Positions 10,856 to 21,466 of a stretch of DNA of 64,000 bases are shown here, one piece after another (the stretch's first letter is position 1; each line of letters opens with the position of its first letter). The translations under genes were made by a program, and so were the position numbers. Below the pieces are notes generated by a model that saw nothing but the letters and a program-made list of their open reading frames with translations, was not told the origin of the DNA and made no database searches. This stretch comes from Zanthoxylum bungeanum (taxonomy: Eukaryota; Streptophyta; Magnoliopsida; Sapindales; Rutaceae): contig SKCR01007823.1 in the NCBI GenBank assembly GCA_019454045.1, forward strand, positions 1,364,001 through 1,428,000, read 5' to 3'.

Positions 10856-12186
10856 AAAACCAATTAAAATAAGCCATTTAGTTTACTTAATTAAAGTAAA
10901 CTAGATATTAAATATTTAATTAATTTAATTATTAACATTTAAATAATCAAATAATTAAATACAAATATCTCAAAAATATGTATTATATTTACATTAAATA
11001 ATCAAAATATGTATATTAATAATAAATGTCAAATATCACAATTCGACATTTATTTCCGAAAGATCTCAAAAGCATGTATTTTCGTTTAACCGTTAAAAGA
11101 CTTATAAATAATCAGTATTATTTATAAAAGTTGCCCTAGTACCATATGAGTATATCTCATTAGTGAGACTCTCTAGGTTCAGGCATATTCGTCCCGAAAT
11201 TCAATTTCGTGTCCATAATCTACCCACCCGTAAATTATGACGAACATGGATAAAATCTCTGAACCATACAGGTCGAGGTCATTGCATACGTATAATCCTT
11301 CCGTCACAGGTATCCGGATTATCCCAGAGATATAGATATAAATGTCAAATCTCTTTAGGTCTAGTCGACGATTCTATTAGCAATCTCTTAAATAACACTT
11401 AGAACTAACTTCTACAGTGAACCACAGGCCCATGGATTTAACATATTGCTAATTGCACATTGAATACATATGCTCTGTACACAGAACTGACAGATCTTAT
11501 CTTGATACGCACAGGATATCATGAGGATCAGTCCACACCCAACGAACAGACGAAGGTCTGATCTAAATAGATCGGTGACGTGACTGCCATCAAAGTGTGG
11601 AGGATACCTCATACATCCACAGTGGTATCTCAAGTCGAAAGACCACTATGCTCACTTGACCCGAGAAGATTCCTATTGACGTTGGTGTACCATCTATTAG
11701 GAAATCTTCAGTGATTCGTTCAGTGTTTATCCCATATAAACACCTACACGTCTATACGAGTCTCCCCAGACTCATGGTTCATTGGGATAAACCATCGGAC
11801 CAAGTCTCGATATACGACGTGTACTGGTCTCAGCGGATTTTACTAACCGACCCGTGTTAGTAAATCTTGACCAAGAACTTTATTTGAAAATATATTCTGG
11901 TAGTGTCACTTCCCAATGTCAATTACAAATTACTTTGTAACTGTGCACTACATTATATATTATCGGGTCTTTGTCTAATATATATATATATATATATATC
12001 ACTAAATCATATTTAGTTTCAATCTAATCATAATTAGATATCTAATCGCAATTAGATCGAATATGTATATAAAAGACAAGAGGTGCTACCATTAAATAAG
12101 TAATATTATGGAAAATGAAATTGTTCGTATTCATGAATCAGACATAAATACGATCCGGATTGGCACTCCGAGCACCAACCCTAACA

Positions 12187-13035
12187 GTTCCATTAGTTTC
12201 TACAATTACTTATATGATATATATAAGTAGAGAATTCGAATCTTGAAAAGTTTGAGATTTGAATCTTTCTTTTGTATAATGGTTATATAATTGAAAGTAC
12301 TTGTACCTCTGAGGTATAAGTAAAAGTTTATCATTTATTATATTTAATAGAATATTGTATTCTATTTCATAGAATATCTTTTCTACGATCCTGAGTAATA
12401 AAATTATTTTATTACTTGGTGTGTAACATCATATGTTGATGATTGTAGAAAAGACTTGACTTATTGAAGTCAAATGTGAGAGTGATAAACTGTAATGGAA
12501 CTACATAATTAATTAGATGAATGACCCTACGATATCTTCCGTATAAGTTTAATAGGATGTCAGAATCATTTGCGAAGTATTTGATACTTAATGGTTATGC
12601 TGTGTTATTATTGAAGAAAATTATCTTATAACTTATAGTGGGAGCGATATTTGATATCGTTTTCGGAAGTTAGCATTAAACCATAGATCTAAGATTGTTC
12701 ATAGCTTACTACGATCAAATTCGTAACTTGATTAAGCTTTCGTTATGAATCGTTCATAAAATATGCAAATTGTTTGCGCAATAAAAGCAAAGTGAGCCTA
12801 TTAAGGTTTGACCTTTATAGTATGACAGTGAGAAAAATTATACTCAGTGATCTATTGTAGATTCTGAGAAAACTTGTCTCCAGTCCCACTAATTGAATAA
12901 TTAATGATCTGTTGGTTAATGTTGATATTAAACTATGTATTTTTGCTAAAGAATACAAAGTGGCGTTCCTGAATGTTTTCTTCGAATGAGAAATCCGTTG
13001 TAGTTTCTTTGTTTGAAGAGTTCATTCTAGAATGG
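12187..13035 (+). mobile_element. C1 middle internal segment, degenerate RT region
   Basis: Resumes C1 after C2. Near 12925-13030 traces of the copia RT block around the DVKTAFLNG motif can be followed in broken frames (compare D at 57691-57903). No intact frame. Dense hairpins: 12299-12321 (10-bp stem, loop ctg), 12347-12365 (ATAGAATA, ttg), 12394-12416 (11-bp arms), 12456-12473 (TTGACTT, attg), 12575-12589, 12645-12659, 12743-12759, 12765-12777, 12803-12815 and 12850-12862, most with loop ttg. The positions 12187-12560 are homologous to the complement of 1570-1960. Confidence 0.6.
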
Positions 13036-14580
13036 TGTAACGACCGATAGTTTTTACTACTACATACAGTAGTACTGTTATGTACTGGAAGGAGGCAGAT
13101 AAAATAAATTATAATGAGACTCAAATATACTCATGGAACGACTTTGGGGACAATCGGTAAATTCCTCGAAGTCCTGGGACGAGACTGTACAATGTTCCCC
13201 TTTGGATAGCCCGTGGTATTCAGGGCGTAAAGTTTTCATAAGAACTCTGATTTCTATAAATTTTATATCGTCGGAAATTTGAGATCGAGACCTACAATGT
13301 TCGCGTTGAATATTTTTCCAAAATCGGACCGGAAATAGGTCAAAAATGTAAGTCAAGATTTCAGATGAATAATGATTTCGGGGTCAAATTGAAAATTCTC
13401 AAACTTTCTACACTTTTCTCCATTTTTCAAGAAGAAGAAGAAGAAGAAGAAGGGAAGAAAAATGAAGAAATAAGAAAAAAAGAGGAGTAAGCAAATGAGT
13501 TTGCCAATCATGAGAGCTTGAAAAGTGAAGGAAAATCAACAAGATGAAGCTAAGAAAATTTGACCCAAATTTTAGTTTGTTAAATTTTTGAAACTTGAAG
13601 ATAAATTAGAGACAAAGGCATGTTAAGGGTTGTATATTGATGATTTATATGTAAAGAAATGGGTTATGGAGTTAAGTATTTGAATTGGAAAAGTTTAAAA
13701 GTTTGGTGTAAGAATAATGGATTTGTGATTAAATGAGTGAGTAGTTAATGATGATAACTTGGTAGTTTAGTATGTGTGAAATTGATGTGATTTGTTGGAT
13801 TGTGTATTGGAATTGGTATGGAAGTATTAATGATATTTTTGGGTGAAAAACGCATGAGGAAAGGAATGACAGAAACCTGGAAATCAGGTTCGCATCGCGA
13901 CGCAAAGAGGGTTTCCCATCGCGACGCGTAGAATGAAAATCAGGGCCGATTCTGGAGTGGTTGCGTCGCGACGCGACGCGACGCGACGATGAAAATAGCA
14001 CCAAAACAATTTATAATCAGTTTTGTTCCACCCCAACATGTTAGAGGCCACCCTATAGGTCTCGTATCAGTCCGTAATTACACAGTACATCATGATATAA
14101 GATAATACGCTTTGAAATGATATAAGTATTTAAATGGATGAATTTAGTTTACTACGGAATATGTTCCCCAACCCAGTTCTAACCAAGATTGTCAGTTTTA
14201 GATTATCACAGGAACCAGAATTCCTTCAGCGAGCGAGTAATACCAGCCAGATTCCAAAACAGTGAGTGGACCTCTTTTCTCAAACTGATTTTATTGAGTT
14301 TTGAAATTCAGACTTACTTTTTCTGTTTTTAGGGCGTTAGCCATTTTATTATCAGTTATGTTTTATTTAGCATATTTGAGAAATGATTCAGGTTACATTT
14401 GGGAAAGAAATGTTTTTCAGAACATGTTTTATGTTTTTCGGGGCATGGGGCAAAAACCCACCCCAGTATGTAACTTATACAGAGATGGAATTGACGGACA
14501 GAGGACATGTGCACATGTAGAGGACTGAGGGGACGACGATACGTAACGCCCTCAGATCCTAGAGCATGGCTAGAGGGATG
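13036..14580 (+). repeat. J 5' LTR, first part
   Basis: Matches 36734-38386 of the 3' LTR. Compared with the 3' LTR it lacks roughly 130 bp at about 13430-13440, between AAG-rich stretches; the missing part holds the TATA box (37148-37156 in the 3' LTR). Perfect palindrome GCGTCGCGACGC at 13963-13974 within a CGACG run. The frames at 13729-14004 and 14301-14736 are LTR sequence, not genes. Confidence 0.9.
14525..14555 (+). other. Stem-loop with constant loop, J 5' LTR unit 1
   Basis: Stem CTGAGGG (14525-14531) pairs with CCCTCAG (14549-14555); loop GACGACGATACGTAACG contains the self-complementary TACGTA. The next unit (14570-14580 joined to 31628-31662) is split by element G. Confidence 0.8.
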
Positions 14581-16279
14581 TGTTGGAGTTCTACGGTCCC
14601 GAGGATCGAATACAAAGCATAAAATACGTGTACGAATACAACGAGGGAGTTGCGGAATACTCACATAGATCGGTTGAGCGATGCGGCGGTGAACAAAAAA
14701 TTTCTTTTCTGCCCACTGCAGCTCACGGCAGTTCACTGGTTTCCTCCTCCAAGAATTCGGCCATTGATGCCCATAAAAGCTCCAAGCTTTGTCATGGTGA
14801 TTCCAAGCTCATGGGTGGACTTCCCTATCACCTTCGCATGTCTCTCAGAGTGCTAGCTTTTGATGATTTTGCCACAAAATCACCCTACTTTGCTTCATTT
14901 TTTCGTCATTGGCTCTCGGCAAAACCAGAACAAAATGGACCTTCCATTGGCGTGAGAGAGATGAAGATTTGTGTGAGAGAGAGAGTTGTGTATATGTTGA
15001 TAATTGTTTTCTAAAAACAATTAAACATATACTACCTTTTGATTTTCAAAAAGTCAAGCCTTAAATACTTGCCAACTACCACCATCAATCCATCAATCAA
15101 TCAAATCAAGTGACAAGTTGTCACATCACTCAAAGTGACTAATGATTTGACGCTTGATGCGACTAATGATTTGACGCTTAATTTGACTTGCGTGTCGCAC
15201 TCGAATTCGAAATGCGAATGCGCTCGCAAACAATCTCGGGCTCGGGTTCGCTAATTCCAAATTAACAAATTTTCCGTTGTGATGTAATTAAATGATTATG
15301 CCTAGCGAAATCACTATTTACGTCGCTAACGAATTAATTCTAAATTAACTCGTTCGCCCGAATTAAAATCTAATTTTAAGTCCACGTCAAAATCCAATTT
15401 CGTATAATATATAGAATATATTATTTTATCGATTAATTCCAAATTAATCGTTATCTCTCTTTAATGGATATTTTATCCCAGATAAAATATCTCCGCAATT
15501 AATCCCAGATTAATTTTCTCTCTCATCTAATTAATCCCAGATTAATTAAAGTGTGAGTCATACGTCATCGGTGAATCTTCGGGAAGCGACCCATGAGATC
15601 CCCGGATATGTTGGCAGTAAATTCGGTCGTCGGACTATCCGAACACGTAAGTACCTAGTACTACGTTTTACCGATTTACAAGACAAGGTTGGCTTCTAGC
15701 AAAGCGCCATGCCTACCCAATTCTCCAGAAATATCCTTACAGGAATATAATATCTATATCAGACGTAATATACATAGTATTGCGTATGTCGATCCAGTAT
15801 CGGATGATCACATGCAAGGCCTGGGACTTGTACATTGTTTTCCCCGTACGAAGCATATATCGGATTACGAGCAACTAGTGTCTTTATTATCGGATAATCA
15901 TGACCAAGTCATATTATCCCGATGGTTGCAACCCTTTAGAGAACCAGTTCTGTATCCCTACGCGATCATCATCTCCATATGACTGGAGTGACACTTCCGT
16001 CTTGACATCACACCCAACACACTACGATTCTCAATATACCCAGAAGAGGCGTACACAAAACCTGTTAAAGCCCTGGACGACCAAAACCAAAGTATATTGA
16101 TTGTCGCAAGTATTAGCGGTGCAAGTCTCAGGTTAAGACCAAATACACCTACCCTGATTTCGGACTTCCATAGACACATAGTCATACTACCAATAGAATT
16201 TTGAGGGGGTCTATCTAGAGCGAAGCTGCTTCCCGTACCATCGGTAAAACACAACCTCCTATTAAACTTGATGAGTATC

Positions 16280-16406
16280 TGACCGGCGTAAACACACACG
16301 TATAACGCAAGCGCACGTATCGTTCAAGTAGTATAAAAATATCGATCCCACAAGGACTTAATATCTAATCTATTAATTTTATGAGGTCAAATGATTACTA
16401 GTATCT
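16280..16406 (-). repeat. Remnant of the H 3' LTR (U5 end only)
   Basis: 127 bp that read identically to 18980-19106, the U5 end of the 5' LTR. It joins the broken pol frame at a short shared agatac/aagatac sequence. Confidence 0.9.
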
Positions 16407-18872
16407 TACTGGTTCCAGTTGTATGCGCACTAACTTCTCATCATGTCTTTTCTTGCCATTTTCTTTGTACAATTTGGCATCCTCAAAAGACTGATTGTGA
16501 AATTCCTCCAATTCATTGAGCTGGTGGAACTTTTTCTCTTCTGTTGCTTGTAGTGCAAGAATTGGCTCCTTCAGTACAAAAGATGCTTTATCTTTAGGCT
16601 CCACAGGCAATTGACATGTTTTAAGTTTGTCAGTAGAACTTTGCATTGCATTGGAGTTCTGAATGGTACTGTGTATCACATCGAGTTTGAAACATTCCTC
16701 CTTCTTTTCATCATCTGGAAAATTCATGGCTTTGAAAACATTGAATGTTACTTCTTGGTCATGTACCCTCATGGTTAATTCTCCTTTTTGTACATCAATA
16801 ATGGTTCGACCTGTAGCCAAGAATGGTCTCCCAAGGATGATTGGCACGTCTGCGTCTTCCTCCATATCAAGGACAATAAAATCTGCTGGGAAAATGAATT
16901 TGTCAACCTTGACCAGCACATCCTCAACTACACCTCTCGGAAATACGAGCGTTCTATCAGCAAGTTGTAGTGAGACTGAAGTTGGCATTGTTTCTCCAAT
17001 CTGTAATTTCCTGAAAATAGAAAAAGGCATCAAGTTAACACTCGCACCTAAATCACACAAAGCCTTACCAAAGTTATGTTCTCCTATGACGCAAGGAACA
17101 GTGAAACTGCCAGGATCTTTCAATTTTGGGGGAAGTTTCCTCTGAATGATGGCACTGCATTCTTCTGTTAATGCTACTGTCTCGTAATCTCCCAATCTCC
17201 GTTTTCGTGAAAGAATATCTTTCATGAATTTGGCATAGGTGGGCATTTGTTCCAACGCTTCTGCAAATGGAATGTTGATATGCAGCTTTTTGAAGATCTC
17301 CAGGAACCGAGAAAACTGCTTGTCCAATTTGTTCTTCTGAAGACGTTGAGGAAAAGGTGGAGGTGTAATGATCTGTTCTTTTTCCTTTGCTTTTTTTTCC
17401 TCCATCTGTTGCTTTGTTTATTTTAGAACTTCCTCAGCAATTGTTTTGGCTCCAACATCTTTGTTAATTTCAGTACCGCTTTTTAACATGATGGCATGAC
17501 ATTGCTCCTTCCCCATGTTCCTTGGATTTGGCTCTGTGTTGCTAGGAATGGTACCTGGCGGTCTGTAACTCTGAGCATTTTCCAATTGTCCCATTTGATT
17601 CTCCAGTGCTTTAATAGAAGCAGATTGACTTTGAATTAATGCTGCTTGGGATTGAAACATAGCATCATATCTTGCTGCTTGAGAGTCGTGTTTTGCTTCT
17701 ATCTTTTTCAAGTGGGTCAACACTTCTGTTATTCCTGATTCATTTGCCTGCTCCTGGCTTTTGTTCTGTTGCTGGAATTCAGGTGGTGGATAGTTCTGCT
17801 GTTGGCCTGAATTGTTGCTCCATGATAAATTATGATGATTCCTCCACCATGGGTTGTAGGTGTTGGAATATGGATTGTTCCCCTGTCTGTTGAAATTATT
17901 GACATAATTCACCGTTTCTTCAAGTTGGTTCGACTCTGGTGCTCCTCCATATGGTGAACTTGTGGATCCAGTGGTAAGAGTCTCCATAAATTTGCATATC
18001 TGATCTAGCTTGGCGTTGACTGCTGTATTGGCTCCACTTTCATAAATTCCTGCAATTCTTTAGACCATGCTCCTTTCTGTTGGCCACAAGGAATTGTTGT
18101 TGGCCATTTCTTCGATTAGGTCCCAGGCTTAATCTTCTCCTTTTGCCATCAAGGCTCCTCCAGCAGCAGCATCGATTGTGGTTCTCATTATTCTAGAAAG
18201 TCCATTATAGAATGTTTGGACTTGAAGCCATTTTGGAATCTCATGGTGAGGACATTTCCGGAGCAAATCTTTGTACCTTTCCCAAGCTTCGCAGAGGGAT
18301 TCTGAATCTTGTTGTACAAAGGATGTGATGTCATTCCTCAGCTTTCCGGTTCTAGCTGGTGGAAAGTACTTTGCAAGAAATTTGGTGGCTAAAGTGTTCC
18401 AAGTTGTGATAGAACCTGCTGGTAGTGAATGTAGCCAAGCTTTAGCTCTGTCCTTTAAGGAATATGGAAAAACTCGCAGTCTCATTGCTTCTTCTGATGC
18501 TCTGTTGTAATTAAGAGTGCCGTAAACTTCCAGGAAGTTGCTGATGTGGGAATTAGGATCTTCAGTTGCATTCCCCCCGAACTGAACTGAGTGCTGAATC
18601 ATCTGAATGCATGTTTTGATGTCACCCGCATTTGCTGGTAAAGGAGGAAGTACAATACAGGAAATGAGTCTGTCAACCACCGGAATAATTCTGTCTCGAA
18701 TGGGAATTGGTGGTGCAACGTTCAAAGGTTCAGGTTCCATGTTGACTAAAGCTTCTTGGCCTTCTCGCCTTTCCCTTCTCAACTGTCTGATGGTTCTTTC
18801 AATTTCTGGGTCAAGCGGTCCGAGTTCAAAGCTTCTGGTTCGTCTCATGTAGTTTCTGAGAACCTGAAACAC
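16398..18872 (-). pseudogene. gag-pro: H gag-protease, Athila type, three in-frame stops
   Basis: One continuous frame of about 825 codons, interrupted by stops at codons 248 (18129-18131), 271 (18060-18062) and 485 (17418-17420). The first part has the Retrotrans_gag signature (FPYSLKDRAKAWLHSLPAGS, then ITTW and KFLAKYFPPART), the capsid-like structural protein that coats the RNA. The middle part is Q/N-rich with NNFNRQGNNPYSNTYNP, typical of Athila gag C-termini; I see no CCHC zinc knuckle. The last part (16398-17405) is the retropepsin-like protease: ALCDLGASVNLMP carries the catalytic Asp in the DLGA form usual for Athila, with the later IILGRPFL strand. The frame ends at the deletion junction, before RT. 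It cannot give full-length Gag-Pol. Confidence 0.9.
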
Positions 18873-18955
18873 AAGAAAACAACGAAAATAAGTAAAAAGA
18901 AATTAGATACAAGTAACGTATCTAACCCCTAAACTAATAGTAAAAGATAAATAAG

Positions 18956-18973
18956 TCCCCGGCAACGGCGTCA
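18956..18973 (-). other. Primer binding site of H
   Basis: The minus strand reads TGACGCCGTTGCCGGGGA, one base off the Athila primer site seen in A (TGGCGCC...). Six bases separate it from the LTR end. Confidence 0.85.
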
Positions 18974-20326
18974 AAAACTTGACCGGCGTAAACACACACG
19001 TATAACGCAAGCGCACGTATCGTTCAAGTAGTATAAAAATATCGATCCCACAAGGACTTAATATCTAATCTATTAATTTTATGAGGTCAAATGATTACTA
19101 GTATCTAACAGGTTGATTGATTGATTTGAAATGGTGACGATTCTAAATTTAAAAGCAAGTAAATAAAATTGTCGAAAATAGGTTTTAAGAAAATTCAATA
19201 TTAAAAACTATCTAGGGTTGTGATTTCTTTCAATATCATTTTAAAGATGAAGTAGTTATCTTAAAGTTGGGTAATATATTGATTTATTAACCTGGAACAC
19301 TAAATTATGTGTAAGCCTCTGTCGATGGTCAGACACAAATACCCAGTTTAACCCAATTGAACCATATGTCTATGTCAACCAAATTATCTGGATTCATTAA
19401 GTTTAAGTTCCAATTATGGCTACCCCCCGTCCGACAGGTATATTCCTATCCTGTAAGGAAATCTATTAAAGGGTTATCTATCCTCAAGGAAGATCGTGGG
19501 CTATTGAGTCTAAGGTTGAAACCTAAAATCCCTATGTCTAGTTCATTTTAGATTTACCAGATCAATTTTATTAATGGCCAGTTAATGAAAAAGCATTAAG
19601 ATTAAGACTCAATAAATAAACCTTTATATTACCCAAGCTATAATCTAACCCTTATAAAACGATGATATTAAAAGTCATCACAACCCTAGATAACTAATTT
19701 AGTTACAATACATAACTAGAGCTAATAAAAACTTGAAAATAAAAGACATAAAGTAAAAATACGGTAAAGTAAATACTGAAAAGTAAATTACAATAAAATA
19801 AAATGCTAAGGTAAAAGGAATTACTTTTACTACTACTAATTTAGATATCTCCCATAAAATAATATATAAACTTGTGATAATATTACCAACCGACCATATA
19901 TGCGGTATCCTGATTAAGTCAAATTAAGTCCAACCAGCCATTAAGGCGGTAAAAAGATTTGTCCATGAACCTGCCATATAGGCGGTAAGAAAGTTTAATT
20001 ACCAACCGACCAATCTGACGGTATCCTTTATTAGTCAGGTTTAAATAGTGAATATATTATTTTTAGGGAGATTAATCTAAATAGTAACAGTAAAAGAATT
20101 ACCTTTCACCCTAGCTGGGGAAGTTACCTCCTCATGGTAAATAGTAAAAACTGTAAAAAGTAAAAGTAAAAATTAAATTACTATTATTACAAAACGTAAT
20201 TAAAATTAATTACAAAACTAAAAAAACTAAAAAAACTAAAAATTAAAAGAAAGTAGAGAGAGAAACTCTCTCTTAAATAGAATATAAGAGAGAGAGTGGT
20301 GCACTGAATTCTGAAATCTCGAGCTC

Positions 20327-20334
20327 AATTTATA
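20327..20334 (-). promoter_or_regulatory. TATA box of H 5' LTR
   Basis: Minus strand TATAAATT, just downstream of the GCGTCGCGACGC palindrome. It fits the position expected for the LTR core promoter. Confidence 0.5.
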
Positions 20335-20454
20335 GGCCTCGGTAGGCTTCCAGCGTCGCGACGCCAAGGCCTCTGGCGTCGCTACGCCGGCTTTTGTCGA
20401 CGTGGCAAGCTATGGTTCGTCTGTTTGAAGATTCTGGATAAGCTGATAAGGTTA

Positions 20455-20830
20455 CACGTGGCAGAGTGGTTGGGCTTCAATTATTGTGACACGTGGCGGC
20501 TTCTGATTGGTCGATGAGATTCTTATCCGCCACGTGTCAGATAAGGATTAGATACTCAATGATTGATGCTGACGTGGCGGTGACGTGGCGACACGTGGGA
20601 AAGAGACTGTCGGCACCGTATGATTGCGACATGTGGCACTTCCTGATTGGATGATGATGATGTGGCACGACACGTGGCAATGTTGACTTGTTGACTTGCT
20701 GACGTGGCTGATGACATGGAGACAGGTAGGATGCCACGTGGCACACGTGGCGATGATGACTGTCGGCACCGTAGGATGCTGACACGTGGCACGGCGCATG
20801 TTAGCAGATCGGCTGTGATGGTGACACGTG
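20455..20830 (-). promoter_or_regulatory. Cluster of nine CACGTG (G-box/ABRE-like) elements in H U3
   Basis: CACGTG starts at 20455, 20490, 20531, 20592, 20671, 20735, 20744, 20783 and 20825. Most continue as CACGTGGC. Four GACGTGGC boxes (20571, 20582, 20701, and a weaker one at 20396) add ACGTGGC cores. On the minus strand the cluster lies about 120-500 bp upstream of the TATA box. CACGTGGC is the known core of ABA-response elements bound by bZIP factors, and CACGTG is bound by bZIP and bHLH factors; response to ABA, stress or light is inference. Confidence 0.75.
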
Positions 20831-21466
20831 GCACGACGCATTTTAGCAAAGTCAAACTTTTCTCAGATTCTGATTTGTGGACCCGGCGCACGTTAGCACT
20901 GTTCGGCGCATTTTAGACGTCGCGACGCTGAAGGTCTTGGCGTCGCGATGCGGGAATTTACCAAAATGCCATTTTCGTCCAATTTTCAATGTTTTGGCCC
21001 AAATCACCTCCAGAATGTCCTGAAACTTTATTTATCTACAAAATAACACAAAACACATCAAAATATTCACAAAACTCAAGAAACTATACAAAATATTAGG
21101 TTAAATGAGTGGGAAATAGTGATAGATTTACCACTCATCAGTATCCTATACCCAAATATATGAGAACTATGTCGTCATGCTCTCATAACGCGCACAAGTG
21201 TGCTACTAGTCTTTTACGCATTTATCGATGTCCGATCTCGATAATACTCTGACTAAGGATATTTAATGATTAATCCTTCGTGGACTGATACTGTCTCATA
21301 TCATTCTCAATCCATGAACTAATCATAGGGACCTCCTATCATTTATACATCTTGGTGATCTAATCACAAATGATAAGAGAGCAATCTCCTTTGTCACACA
21401 GTTAATTTGTTTGACAACACCGTGATCTGTACAAATAGTGACGCTATGGGTCATAATTGTCCAACA

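Larger units (their letters stand above)
1561..12186 (-). mobile_element. Copia element C2: antisense, 3'-truncated copy nested in C1
   Basis: Reading the minus strand from 12186: LTR (split by element A), tRNA-iMet type primer binding site, about 520 nt of leader, then internal sequence homologous to C1, ending abruptly at 1561. There is no 3' LTR and no target duplication. On one side the junction is a true LTR end (TGTTAGGG on the minus strand); the other end lies inside the internal domain. Arm 2 shows the empty site reading ttaattaagg then ttccattag, so only a few bases of target were lost. An incomplete cDNA joined by end repair, or a fold-back during replication, would both fit. Confidence 0.7.
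4082..12186 (-). repeat. 5' LTR of C2, split by element A
   Basis: The LTR runs on the minus strand from TGTTAGGG (12186) to ...CCAACA (4082) and is interrupted by element A (5376-10855). Without the insert and one target copy it is about 2620 bp. It matches the C1 3' LTR (40487-42977) and the D 3' LTR (54174-56579); all three share the TGTTAGGGTTGGTGC-type start and a CCAACA end. Confidence 0.9.
16280..21140 (-). mobile_element. Element H: Athila-like gypsy element with deleted pol
   Basis: Minus-strand element with perfect target duplication GTATC (16275-16279, 21141-21145). 5' LTR 18980-21140, primer site, gag-protease frame with three stops, then directly the last 127 bp of a 3' LTR (16280-16406). 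RT, RNase H, integrase, polypurine tract and most of the 3' LTR are missing. Because the terminal 127 bp and the outer duplication remain, this loss probably happened after insertion. Confidence 0.9.
18980..21140 (-). repeat. H 5' LTR
   Basis: 2161 bp, from TGATGAGTGG (21140) to ...CGCCGGTCA (18980) on the minus strand. U3 (higher coordinates) carries a G-box cluster flanked by CGTCGCGACG palindromes at 20918-20927 and GCGTCGCGACGC at 20353-20364, then a TATA box near 20330. The transcribed part is AT-rich and non-coding; frames at 19357-19551 and 20537-20916 follow repeats, not genes. Confidence 0.9.
14581..21466 (-). repeat. G 3' LTR, split by H
   Basis: About 2020 bp after removing H (16280-21140) and one GTATC. 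U3 start on the minus strand is TGTTGGACAATTATG at 21466, preceded by the polypurine tract AAGTGGGAGAT (21467-21477). Closely similar to the 5' LTR. Open frames at 14580-15014 and 15689-16299 are LTR sequence. Confidence 0.9.

Noticed and set aside
14580..15014. 144-codon frame conserved with 27170-27442 as a conserved gene
   Set aside because: The conservation is that of the two LTRs of G; the reading frame is not kept over its full length.
20455..20830. G-box cluster as promoter of a host gene
   Set aside because: It lies within the H LTR upstream of that LTR's own TATA box, and no host gene is nearby.
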